DNA from: Verrucomicrobiota bacterium
Lineage (GTDB): Bacteria; Verrucomicrobiota; Verrucomicrobiia; Opitutales; Opitutaceae
DNA length: 64,000 nt
Assembly: GCA_030604905.1 (NCBI GenBank)
Contig: JAUVVA010000001.1
Coordinates: 62,001 to 126,000 of the forward strand
Direction of reading: 5' to 3'
Shown here: piece by piece, positions 28,655 to 36,215 of the stretch
Position numbering within the stretch: the first letter of the stretch is position 1
Layout of the letters: each line of letters begins with the position of its first letter
Notes under the pieces: generated by a model
Databases searched by the model: none
What the model was told of the DNA's origin: nothing
Seen by the model: the letters and a program-made list of their open reading frames with translations, nothing else
Position numbers and translations under genes: made by a program

Positions 28655-30856
28655 TCAGGGGGCGGCGGGCCGTTGGTAGGATTCGACGTCTTGTTGGGAG
28701 TCGAATTTGCGGCGGCGGGTATCACCGGTCTGGAGCAGCTTGATGTCGCGCTCTGGCAGGCTGCGACGGAACTCGTCCAGCTGCAGACCGTAGCGGGCGA
28801 GATTGAAGGAGCGCATCCACTCGAGCGCTGCGAGACCGGGGTGGGCGGGCTCGCGGAGGGTAAAGTCGAGCGAGGGCGCGTCGGTGAAGACGTCGACGGA
28901 GGGTAGCTCGATGTTGTTCACAACCTCGAAGCCTTGGAGGTGTTCCGGGCGACCGCTGCGGCGAATGAGGGTCTGGCTGGCGATCGAGAAGTTGTCGTGG
29001 ATCACGTTGCCGCGGGGGATCCGGGTGTCGTGGTCGAGAATGGTGACGAGCGAAGGGAAACGCTCGCGCCAGGGCGACTGCTGGTAGGGCACGGAGTCGA
29101 GGTCGCCGCGGAGCCGGCGGTCGGTGGGCACGTAATTGCGGGCGGGCTCCATGCCGCGGGCGTCGATGTGAAAGGAGCGGGGGCACGCCACGACCACGTT
29201 GCGACGCACGAGGTGGTCGTGTCCGCCGCCGATGAAGATACCCGAATCGGCGCGATAGATCAGATTGTCCTCGACGAGGAGCCCGGACTGGCCGTCGTCC
29301 ATGTAGATCGCGTTGGCGTTCTCGGAGTGGTGGATGAAGTTGTGACGGACGACGTTGCCGCGGGAGGTCCAGCCTCCGGTGGTGTAGAAGCCGCCGAGAT
29401 CGCCGCCATCGAGGCCGAGTCGGTAGAGCTCGTTGAACTCGATCACGTTGTCGTTTCCGCCGAAGTGCATGCCGGAGTAGGTGACGTCGTGGATGCGGTT
29501 GTGGGCGATGCGGGCGCCGACGATCTGCTGGGTGCGGGCATCGAGACCGGCAATGACGGCGGGGACCGGCGAGAGTAGAGCGGCGCGCCAGATGTGGTTG
29601 TTCACGATCTGATGGCGGCTGGGAAGAAGCGTGGCGCGATCGCCGCCGAGCAGGTCGATGGCGGCGAGGCCGATTTCCGTGAGGTCGCAGCTTTGGACGA
29701 CGTGCTCAAAGCCGCCGCGGATGACGACCCCTCGGCGCAGCACCTTCTCGATCCGGCAACCCAGCAGCCGGACGGCGCGGCCGTCGGTGATGGTTACGCC
29801 CTCGCCCATGTTCTGGGAGAAGGTGAGATCGCGGAAGACCACGTGTTCGACCCCGTTTAGCGCGACGAGGGGGCCCGAGTTGTCGGCGATTCGCAGAGAA
29901 CCGGGTTTGGCGGGACCCGGGAGCCAGATGTAGAGCTTGTTGCGGTTGAAATCGACGCACCATTCGCCCGGCTGGTCGATCTCCTCGAGCAGGTTGAGCG
30001 CGAACCAGGGCTCCTTGCCGTCGCCGACGCGCACGCCGTCGATGGTTCGAGAGTATTTCGAGCCGATGCCGTGCTCGGCGGAGATGGCGAAGGTGATGGT
30101 CTTTGCCTCGGGGTTGATGGACTTGACGCGCAGCGTCTCGGCGACCCAAGGCACGCGCCAGAATCCGCGCAGCCAGACGCCGTTGTCCTCGAGGGCGGCG
30201 AGCCAGCGCGCCGGGCGATCCTCGCGGTATTCAAAGGTGCCACCTTGGGGCTGGTTGCGACGGAAGGAGCCGCTGTCCAGGACGCGCTTCATCGTGGTGT
30301 AGCCAAATTCGCCGTTGGGCCAGCGGGAGAGCGGGAGGCGCTGACCTTCAAAGAACACCGCGAAGAGATCGACCGAGTCGCGGGCTTGGTCCGGGATGCG
30401 CTGCGCGTGACGAAGATTCAGGCGGGAGAGGTCGAGTTCGCGAATGTGTTCCCGGGCGTCGGGCGAAACGCGCGCCAGGAGGGCGGGATCGGAGAGTGGT
30501 CGTAGCTCGGCGGGATTGATCGCTCTCGCACCCACGATGCGAGTCGAGCCGGTGCCGGAGCCTTGCCAGGTGACGGGGGCGTTTGGTTGCCCTGAATCCG
30601 GGTCGGTAAGGACGAGGGTGTCGAGGAGGAGGTGTTCCCCGGCCGCGAGGCGGACAGTGACCCTGGCGTTGGGACGCTTCTCGCGCGCTTCGCGGACAAG
30701 CTCCGCGGCACGTTCGAGGCTGGCGACGGGGGCGCGTTGGGTTCCATTGGCGGTATCGCGGCCGGAGGGTGAAACGTGGATTTCAACCTGGGCGGCGAGC
30801 GTCAGCGGAATGACGGTTGTCAGGAGGACAAGCAGGCGGGGAAGGGCGGGTAGCAT
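28655..30856 (-). CDS. Secreted right-handed beta-helix glycosidase, GH141-like
   Basis: The 733-aa protein is read from the ATG at 30856, which begins a signal peptide (MLPALPRLLVLLTTVIPLTLAAQ). The in-frame extension upstream crosses the divergent promoter and has no signal. It shows HVSPSGRDTANG...ASLERAAELVRE, LPLSRWPNGEFGY, LNLLEEIDQPGEWCVDFNRN, LYIWLPG, and N-rich coils (IVNNHIWR, IEFNELYRLG, VVRHNFIHH). It is a paralogue of the enzymes at 7328 and 30985, which share the same blocks in the same order. Activity on fucose or another deoxysugar of the polymer is inferred from GH141. It is the first gene of the large minus-strand run and is divergent from 30985, with 128 bp shared between them. 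Confidence 0.8.
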   Translation of the reverse strand: MLPALPRLLVLLTTVIPLTLAAQVEIHVSPSGRDTANGTQRAPVASLERAAELVREAREKRPNARVTVRLAAGEHLLLDTLVLTDPDSGQPNAPVTWQGSGTGSTRIVGARAINPAELRPLSDPALLARVSPDAREHIRELDLSRLNLRHAQRIPDQARDSVDLFAVFFEGQRLPLSRWPNGEFGYTTMKRVLDSGSFRRNQPQGGTFEYREDRPARWLAALEDNGVWLRGFWRVPWVAETLRVKSINPEAKTITFAISAEHGIGSKYSRTIDGVRVGDGKEPWFALNLLEEIDQPGEWCVDFNRNKLYIWLPGPAKPGSLRIADNSGPLVALNGVEHVVFRDLTFSQNMGEGVTITDGRAVRLLGCRIEKVLRRGVVIRGGFEHVVQSCDLTEIGLAAIDLLGGDRATLLPSRHQIVNNHIWRAALLSPVPAVIAGLDARTQQIVGARIAHNRIHDVTYSGMHFGGNDNVIEFNELYRLGLDGGDLGGFYTTGGWTSRGNVVRHNFIHHSENANAIYMDDGQSGLLVEDNLIYRADSGIFIGGGHDHLVRRNVVVACPRSFHIDARGMEPARNYVPTDRRLRGDLDSVPYQQSPWRERFPSLVTILDHDTRIPRGNVIHDNFSIASQTLIRRSGRPEHLQGFEVVNNIELPSVDVFTDAPSLDFTLREPAHPGLAALEWMRSFNLARYGLQLDEFRRSLPERDIKLLQTGDTRRRKFDSQQDVESYQRPAAP

Positions 30857-30907
30857 GGCGGGAAGGCGATTTAAAATGGTGGCGCCGAGTTCCCGAATGG
30901 GAAGATA

Positions 30908-30950
30908 ATTTGCAGAGATTTGCGTCGATTTGCATGGAAACAATGCAAAG
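30908..30950. promoter_or_regulatory. Three ATTTGC direct repeats phased at exactly 10 bp between divergent genes
   Basis: ATTTGC occurs at 30908, 30918 and 30928, one helical turn apart. It is followed by ATGCAAAG (30943-30950), which carries the inverse GCAA. The array sits in the 128-bp gap between two divergent beta-helix genes (starts 30856 and 30985). ATGCAAAG also occurs at 9629-9636 in another promoter gap. Phasing on one DNA face suggests protein binding, for example by an AraC-type regulator with two helix-turn-helix units per monomer. Confidence 0.6.
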
Positions 30951-30984
30951 AAACGATCGGTGATGAGGCACTCCCATCCCAAAC

Positions 30985-33141
30985 ATGAACTTTCCTCCTT
31001 TCGGTCTCGGTCCGCGCTGGTTCGCGGTTTGCCTTTTGGGTTTCGGCCTGATCCCGGCCTTTGCGTCGTCTTCCGTGCATGTATCGCCCGAGGGAGACGA
31101 TCGGGCTTCGGGCAGCGAGGACCGGCCGGTGGCCACGCTTGAGCGGGCCCGGGAGCTGGTCCGCGAACTCCGCAAGGCCCGACCGGCCGACCCGGTGACG
31201 GTCTGGATCTCCGGGGGTGACTATCTGCAAGGTCGGCCCCTTGTGCTTGGCGCCGAGGATTCGGGCACGGCCGAGGCGCCGGTGACCTGGCGGGCCAAGG
31301 AGGGCGAGACGCCTCGTCTGCTCGGCGCGCGCAAGTTGCGGGCGCAGGATTTCCGGCCGGTGACCGACCCGGCCACGCTGGCGCGCCTGGCCCCCGGGGC
31401 GGCCAACCATGTCATGGAGATTGACGCGGCCGCCTTGGGGTTCACGCGTCTCGGCCCCTATCCGGACGTGTTTTCCGACACCGGCGGCATTCTCTCCCTC
31501 TTCACTCCGGAGAAGCGCCTGCCCTTGGCGCGCTTTCCAAACCGCGGCTTCATGACGATCCGCAAGATTCTCTTCAACGCCGGCGGCGCGACCGATCGCA
31601 ACTGGGCGGGCGTGCCTTGGCATCTGTTGGAAGACCACCCGACGGGTGGCATCTTCGAATACCGCGACGAGTTCGCCGAGAAACACGCGGTCTGGGCGCG
31701 GCAGCTGGATCGCGGCGTCTGGATGAAGGGCTACTGGCGGATCCCGTGGCAGAACGAGGCGATTCGCGTGCTCGCGATCGACACCGAGAAGCAGGTGCTG
31801 ACGCTTTCGCGTCCGATTCCCGGCGGCATCGGCAACAAATACACCCGCCCCGAGGGCAACGGTCGCGAGTCCTACTGGGTGATGAACCTGCTCGAGGAGG
31901 TGGACCAGCCTGGCGAGTGGTGCCTGGACTTCGTCGATCGCAAGATCTACCTCTGGCCACCCGCGCCTTTGGCCGAGACGGAGATCTTCGTGGCCGATAC
32001 CCTGGAGCCGGTGGTGAAGCTCGACGGCGCCTCGCACGTGACCCTGCGCGGACTGCTCGTCACCGTGAACGCCGGTCCCGGCATCGTGATCCGTGGCGGC
32101 GAGCACAGCCGGGTGGCTGGCTGCACGGTGCGACTGGTCGATGAATACGGTGTTCGCGTCGAAGGCGGAAAAAACCACACCGTGCGAAGCAGCGAGCTGA
32201 CCAAGCTTGGCGCGGGAGGCGTCTTCCTCGCCGGCGGCGACATCACCACCACGCCTCGCACCCCCGCCGGCCACTTGGTGACGAACAACCACATCCACCA
32301 CTTCTCCGAGCTGCAGCGCGTCTACACGCCCGGCGTGAACATCGGCTTCACCGGCGGAGGCAACGGCGGCAACCACGTCTGCGTGGGCATGACTGTATCG
32401 CATAACCTGATACATGACACGCCGCACGCCGGCATCCTGCTCGGCAGCTACGACAACGTGATCGAATACAACGAGATCTTCCGGTTCGCGATGGTCTCGA
32501 ACGACATGGGCGGCATCTACAACTACGACCGCTACTTCCAGTTCGGCGGCCACGTGATCCGCCACAACTACGTGCACTCGTCGGACGACGGCGACGCGAT
32601 CTACTTCGACCACGACCATCCCGACATCACGGTGTTTGGAAACATCGTGAACCTGAAGAGCACGGGCAAACGGGGCACGGCCTTCCTCTACAAGATCGGC
32701 TACCAGGCGAAGTTTCCGCAGTCGATCAACTGCCAGAACAACATCGCGATCAACGCCAACTTCGGCTTCGAATTCGTCAGCGCGAAGCCGGGCGAGGCGC
32801 GCATCGCGAACAACGTGGTGGTGAACTGCAAGACGCCCTTCACCTGGAGCGACGTTCATGAGGGCGCGAAGCGGAAGACCGAGCCTTATCCGAGCGGTCC
32901 GCTCGCGGTCTATGACGAGGATCCGGGCTTCGTGGATCTAGCCGGCGGTGATCTGCGCCTGCGGCCCGATTCGCGGATATTCCGGGATCTGCCGGGGTTT
33001 CAGCCGATCCCCTTCGAGAAGATCGGGCTCTTCGTGGACGAGTATCGTCCCGTGTTGCCCTCGGCCGACTACATCGACCGCGCCGGCAAGCGCGTGCAGC
33101 ACGACGCGTTGGAAGGCTACCAGATATTGGACCGCAAGTAA
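30985..33141 (+). CDS. Secreted right-handed beta-helix glycosidase, GH141-like
   Basis: The 718-aa protein has a signal peptide (1-28, ending PAFASS). It has the same block order as its divergent neighbour: HVSPEGDDRASG...ATLERARELVREL, LPLARFPNRGFMT, MNLLEEVDQPGEWCLDF, IYLWPPAPL. The helix coils carry IVIRGGEHSRVAGCTV, TNNHIHHFSELQRVY, IEYNEIFRF and VIRHNYVHSSDDGD. The SSDDGDAIYFDHDHPD segment (about 532-547) is acidic and could hold catalytic carboxylates; that is a guess. It leads a plus-strand pair with GH28, whose ATG is 31 bp beyond the stop. It is probably coregulated with the minus-strand run through the phased array upstream. Confidence 0.8.
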   Translation: MNFPPFGLGPRWFAVCLLGFGLIPAFASSSVHVSPEGDDRASGSEDRPVATLERARELVRELRKARPADPVTVWISGGDYLQGRPLVLGAEDSGTAEAPVTWRAKEGETPRLLGARKLRAQDFRPVTDPATLARLAPGAANHVMEIDAAALGFTRLGPYPDVFSDTGGILSLFTPEKRLPLARFPNRGFMTIRKILFNAGGATDRNWAGVPWHLLEDHPTGGIFEYRDEFAEKHAVWARQLDRGVWMKGYWRIPWQNEAIRVLAIDTEKQVLTLSRPIPGGIGNKYTRPEGNGRESYWVMNLLEEVDQPGEWCLDFVDRKIYLWPPAPLAETEIFVADTLEPVVKLDGASHVTLRGLLVTVNAGPGIVIRGGEHSRVAGCTVRLVDEYGVRVEGGKNHTVRSSELTKLGAGGVFLAGGDITTTPRTPAGHLVTNNHIHHFSELQRVYTPGVNIGFTGGGNGGNHVCVGMTVSHNLIHDTPHAGILLGSYDNVIEYNEIFRFAMVSNDMGGIYNYDRYFQFGGHVIRHNYVHSSDDGDAIYFDHDHPDITVFGNIVNLKSTGKRGTAFLYKIGYQAKFPQSINCQNNIAINANFGFEFVSAKPGEARIANNVVVNCKTPFTWSDVHEGAKRKTEPYPSGPLAVYDEDPGFVDLAGGDLRLRPDSRIFRDLPGFQPIPFEKIGLFVDEYRPVLPSADYIDRAGKRVQHDALEGYQILDRK

Positions 33142-33172
33142 GGTGCAGCCTCTGTTTTCCCAATCCAGCACT

Positions 33173-34537
33173 ATGAACGAGATTCGCCTCTCCAGTCATC
33201 GTCTCAACCACCGGAGCGAGCTATCCTCGCCTCGCATTCAGGAGGCCATCGACGAGTGTTCGGCCGCCGGCGGCGGTCGGGTTGTGCTCGGTCCCGGCTC
33301 CTATCGCTGTGGAACGATTTTCCTGCGCGACAAGGTCACTCTCCACCTCGAAGCCGGGGCGAGCATCCTTGGCAGCCCGCGCTTGACCGACTACCCGGCG
33401 CCGTTGACGAGCTTTGTCGATGCCGTCGGCGACATCCGCGGCCGCGCCTTGATTCTCGCCGAGGGAGTGCGCGAGGTCGGCCTCACCGGCGAGGGCGTGA
33501 TCGATGGCAACGGCGGCGCCTTCCACCAAGGCACGCCCGAGCATCCGAGTCGTCCTTTCCTTGTGCGGTTGGTGCACGCGCGTGGCGTGACGATCCGCGG
33601 GCTCACGCTCCGGGCCTCCGCGGCCTGGACGGTCCATCTGCTCGATTGCGAGGACGCCGTGGTCGAGGATGCGACGATCGACAGCCGGGTAAACGAGAAC
33701 AACGACGGCATCGACATCGACAGCAGCCGCCGCGTGACGGTGCGTCGTTGCAAAATCTTCACGGATGACGACGCGGTTTGTCTGAAAGCGACGCGGCGCG
33801 AGCCCTGCGAGGACATCCATGTGCACGATTGCGAGCTCTCCACCGAGTGCGGAGCCTTGAAGCTCGGCACGGAGTCCTATGGCGACATGCGGCGCGTGCG
33901 GATGCACGACATCCGCATCCGCTATGCCGCGACCTGCGCGATCAAGGTGCTGACGAGCGACGGCGCGGTGATCGAGGACGTGGAGATTCGCAACGTGAAG
34001 GCGGACCTCACCACCGGACCGATTTTTGTGCGCCTCGGCGAGCGCGGCCGGACCTACGCGAAAGGTGACACCCCGAAGCCCGCGGGCCGCTTGCGCCGCC
34101 TGACGATCGCCGGTTTCCGTGCGAAGGTTTTTCAGCCCAACTCGCCGAGCTTGCAGCATTTCACCAAGGCGCTGATGCCGCCCGAGGCGTTTTCGGGCAT
34201 TTTGATGACCGGCCTACCGCGACAACCCGTCGAGGACGTGGTCTTGCGCGCCTGCGAGATCGAATTGGTCGGCGGCTTCACCGGAGACGCCAGCAAGCTG
34301 AGTCCGCCCGAGCAGCCGGCGATGTATCCGGAGCATTTCTACTTCGGGACTTTGCCCGCTGCTGCGGCCTACCTGCGCCACGTGCGCGGGGTGAAGTTTG
34401 AAGACGTGCGATTCAAGCTCCAGCGGCCGGATGTGCGCCCGCTGGTGGTGACGGACGACGTCGAGGGCTTCGAAACGGACGAGGCTGGAGCTGTGTGCCG
34501 TCCGCAGGAAGCGATGGCGGGCGTGGGTGGCGATTAG
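33173..34537 (+). CDS. GH28-family (polygalacturonase-like) glycosidase, no signal peptide
   Basis: The 454-aa protein is read from the ATG at 33173; the frame is open upstream over the end of the preceding gene but without homology. GH28 beta-helix features are IQEAIDECSAAGGGRVVL, NENNDGIDIDS (catalytic Asp, about 178), TDDDAVCLKA (Asp pair, about 200) and AIKVLTSDG in the place of the RIK motif. The usual GHG histidine motif is absent, with ECGALKLGTESYGD standing there instead, as in some non-polygalacturonase GH28-like proteins. No signal peptide is visible, so it probably trims imported uronic-acid or rhamnose-containing oligosaccharides. The last 14 or so residues read into the decayed hsdR remnant, so the original C-terminus may have been replaced. 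Confidence 0.85.
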   Translation: MNEIRLSSHRLNHRSELSSPRIQEAIDECSAAGGGRVVLGPGSYRCGTIFLRDKVTLHLEAGASILGSPRLTDYPAPLTSFVDAVGDIRGRALILAEGVREVGLTGEGVIDGNGGAFHQGTPEHPSRPFLVRLVHARGVTIRGLTLRASAAWTVHLLDCEDAVVEDATIDSRVNENNDGIDIDSSRRVTVRRCKIFTDDDAVCLKATRREPCEDIHVHDCELSTECGALKLGTESYGDMRRVRMHDIRIRYAATCAIKVLTSDGAVIEDVEIRNVKADLTTGPIFVRLGERGRTYAKGDTPKPAGRLRRLTIAGFRAKVFQPNSPSLQHFTKALMPPEAFSGILMTGLPRQPVEDVVLRACEIELVGGFTGDASKLSPPEQPAMYPEHFYFGTLPAAAAYLRHVRGVKFEDVRFKLQRPDVRPLVVTDDVEGFETDEAGAVCRPQEAMAGVGGD

Positions 34538-35268
34538 GACGAAGACCTCGCCGCACTTGGTCTTGAAGAGCACGCGGTCGTAGGTGTCGGGGAGGTGTTC
34601 ATCGAGCACCTCCTCCACCGCCGTCTCCACCTGACGGCGGGATTGGCCATCCTTGAACCATTCCTGCACGAGGACCCGCGGCTGCGCGGTGGTGAGGCGT
34701 TCGAGCAGAGACTTGGCGGCGAGCTTCACCTTCTTCTCCTCGGCCTGGGTCATCTTCTCCTTCTTGAGGAGGTCGTAGAGCTCGAGTTCGTCTTGGCTGA
34801 GACCTTCGCGAAGGTCGCGCCCGTCCTCCGCGTGCAGGTCGCGGGTAAACTTCAGGAGTTCCTCGAAGTAGCTCTCGTTGGATATGCCGCCGGCGTTGTA
34901 GTTCTCGATGATGGCGTGCAAGCGCTCGACGAAGCCGGCGCGGCCGGCATTTTGGCGAAGCATCTCGCCGAGCTTCTTCTCCACAAAGGCGCCGAGGCCG
35001 GCGATCTCGATGTTGCGGTGCTCGGCTGGCGGAAGTCCTGCCGGAGCTTCTCGAAATCGATTTTGCTCAAATCCCAGGTCTTGCCCTTTTTCGCGATGGC
35101 CAAGGTCTCGCCCGCGCCGGGCTCGGCAAGTGCTTGTCGGTGGCCGGAGCCGTAGGCGAGATCCTCGGGGTCGCTGGTGCCGCACTCGAGAACGTCGTAG
35201 CCGTGCAGGTGTTGCAGCTTTTGCAGCAAGGCCTGCTCGGTCTGGTCCTCGGTGATGTAGTTGGGCAT
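34510..35268 (-). pseudogene. hsdR: hsdR remnant: type I restriction subunit with large internal deletion and a frameshift
   Basis: From the ATG at 35268 the sequence reads MPNYITEDQTEQALLQKLQ then LHGYDVLECGTSDPEDL, a typical HsdR N-terminus. After about 45 residues it jumps near 35130 to the C-terminal region (KTWDLSKIDFEKLRQDF). A frameshift at about 35020-35040 moves the reading to AEHRNIEIAGLGAFVEKKLG, then LSQDELELYDLLKKE and LPDTYDRVLFKTKCGEVF, the HsdR C-terminal helical domain. The nuclease core and both helicase domains, several hundred residues, are missing. The gene is clearly dead. Its end overlaps the 3' end of the opposing GH28 gene. Confidence 0.85.
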
Positions 35269-35307
35269 CGGGCGCTTCCGGAGGAGGCGCGGGCAACTCA
35301 CGACAGA

Positions 35308-35407
35308 TTCACGCCCGGTTCAAGCCGTGAGCGGTGGCGAAACACAGGGGGCATATTCACGAGAATCCGGGCGTTCACGGAAACGTGAACCGGCGGGCTT
35401 GCGTGAA
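35308..35407. promoter_or_regulatory. Symmetric TTCACG/CGTGAA array upstream of the toxin-antitoxin pair
   Basis: TTCACG lies at 35356-35361 and 35374-35379, and CGTGAA at 35384-35389 and 35402-35407. Both pairs are 18 bp apart and the four boxes are exactly symmetric about 35381.5. The centre is GTTCACG-GAAA-CGTGAAC. A further TTCACG (35308-35313) and CGTGAG (35326-35331) are again 18 bp apart. The array lies between the hsdR remnant and the antitoxin ATG (35490). It looks like an autoregulatory operator for the toxin-antitoxin complex. Confidence 0.6.
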
Positions 35408-35489
35408 CAGGGGAGCCCGTTTGTGGACGCGAGACCTTCTGGATGGCGGAAAACTTGCCGTCTTGGCGAGAGGGAGCTTACTGGAAGGC

Positions 35490-35693
35490 ATGATTAGCAA
35501 CGAGATTTCCCGCACGGTATTGGGACTGGCCCCCGAGGATCGTCTGGAGCTGGCGAGGCGTTTAGTGGAGAGCGTGGTTGAGCCTCTGCCGCTGAACGAA
35601 GCGGTGAAGGACGGCATACGCCGCATCGAGGACGTGGCGACGGGGCGGGTGGCGGGGCTGAGCGAGGACGAGTATCGCGCTGCGTTGGGATGA
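35490..35693 (+). CDS. Antitoxin of a ParE/RelE-type addiction module
   Basis: The 67-aa protein starts at the ATG at 35490, 3 bp after a GGAAG Shine-Dalgarno-like run. The sequence ISRTVLGLAPEDRLELARRL VESV, then IRRIEDVATGRVAGLSEDEY, fits the short putative addiction-module component family: an N-terminal DNA-binding or dimer part and a C-terminal toxin-binding tail. Its stop overlaps the toxin ATG by four bases (ATGA, 35690-35693), the standard coupling of such pairs. It would neutralise the toxin and, with it, repress the operon through the symmetric array upstream. The pair sits between remnants of a type I restriction-modification locus. Confidence 0.85.
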   Translation: MISNEISRTVLGLAPEDRLELARRLVESVVEPLPLNEAVKDGIRRIEDVATGRVAGLSEDEYRAALG

Positions 35694-36013
35694 AGGTGGT
35701 CTTTCACCCGGAGTTTCCGGTTGATCAGCGAAAGTTTGAGGCGGGTTACGCGGAGATTTCCGCAGGGCTGGCCGCTCGTTTTCGGCTCGAAATCGACGAG
35801 GCCATCGAGGCGATCAAAGCATCCCCAAGCGGGGCCGGACATTTCGTGAACACGGGGTCGGTGGTGGTGCCGGAGTTTCGTCGCCGCAATCTGCAGGCCT
35901 TTCCGTTTTTCGTGCTCTACGGCTGGACAGGCGAACGGCTAATTTTCGGCTCCCTCGTGCCGGCGCGGTCTGATCCCCTGAACTGGCTGACTCGTTTTGG
36001 CGTCCAAAGATAA
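35690..36013 (+). CDS. ParE/RelE-superfamily toxin
   Basis: The 107-aa protein has the ParE/RelE layout. VVFHPEFPVDQRKFEAGYAE is the first strand and helix, ARFRLEIDEAIEAIKASP the second helix, then VVVPEFRRRNLQAFPFFVLY and ERLIFGSLVPARSDPLNWLTR form the terminal strands. FRRRNLQAFPFFVLY corresponds to the conserved RRxLLxxFPYxIxY element. Members either cut ribosome-bound mRNA or poison gyrase; the sequence does not decide which. Translation is coupled to the antitoxin by ATGA. All the expected blocks are present, so it looks intact, unlike the restriction genes around it. Confidence 0.85.
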   Translation: MKVVFHPEFPVDQRKFEAGYAEISAGLAARFRLEIDEAIEAIKASPSGAGHFVNTGSVVVPEFRRRNLQAFPFFVLYGWTGERLIFGSLVPARSDPLNWLTRFGVQR

Positions 36014-36049
36014 GCCTGCGTTCCTTGCGGGCGGGGAACGCGAGTTCGA

Positions 36050-36116
36050 ATGCTGCCCGCCTACGGGCGGCGGTCTAGAGTTTGTCCTCGGGTTCCTTGA
36101 GCTGGGCTTTGGTCAT
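36050..36116 (-). pseudogene. hsdM: hsdM start remnant with premature TAG
   Basis: From the ATG at 36116 the minus strand reads MTKAQLKEPEDKL-stop-TAAR. HsdM modification subunits commonly begin MTKAQLKELEDKLWxAAD, so the TAG at 36075-36077 replaces the Trp codon TGG, and Leu to Pro is a second change. Homology fades after about 18 codons. With the hsdR remnant about 0.8 kb away on the same strand, this marks a decayed type I restriction-modification operon interrupted by the toxin-antitoxin pair. The match is short, hence the moderate confidence. Confidence 0.6.
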
Positions 36117-36165
36117 GCGCGGGAAGCCCGGAGGTGTGCGGGAGCGGGCGAGCGGGACAAGCCTG

Positions 36166-36182
36166 CCGCGCCGCTGGCGCGG
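36166..36182 (-). terminator. Perfect GC stem-loop downstream of the giant PATR gene
   Basis: CCGCGCC-GCT-GGCGCGG is a perfect 7-bp stem with a 3-nt loop, 34 bp past the stop of the minus-strand gene ending at 36216. No U-tract follows, so it may be a weak terminator or an mRNA 3' end stabiliser rather than a classical intrinsic terminator. Confidence 0.4.
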
Positions 36183-36183
36183 T

Positions 36184-36197
36184 CCAATGATCAACGA
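36184..36197 (-). repeat. Two CCAATGA-type heptads
   Basis: CCAATGA followed by TCAACGA on the plus strand (TCGTTGA-TCATTGG on the minus) are the same heptad family as the six-unit array at 46058-46099. Here they lie in the untranslated 3' region of the same transcription unit. Confidence 0.45.
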
Positions 36198-36215
36198 CCG
36201 GTGCCAGAGTCGCGG

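Noticed and set aside
35356-35407. Phage or integron attachment site
   Set aside because: The boxes are symmetric and lie just before the antitoxin, with no integrase gene or direct-repeat pair flanking the region.
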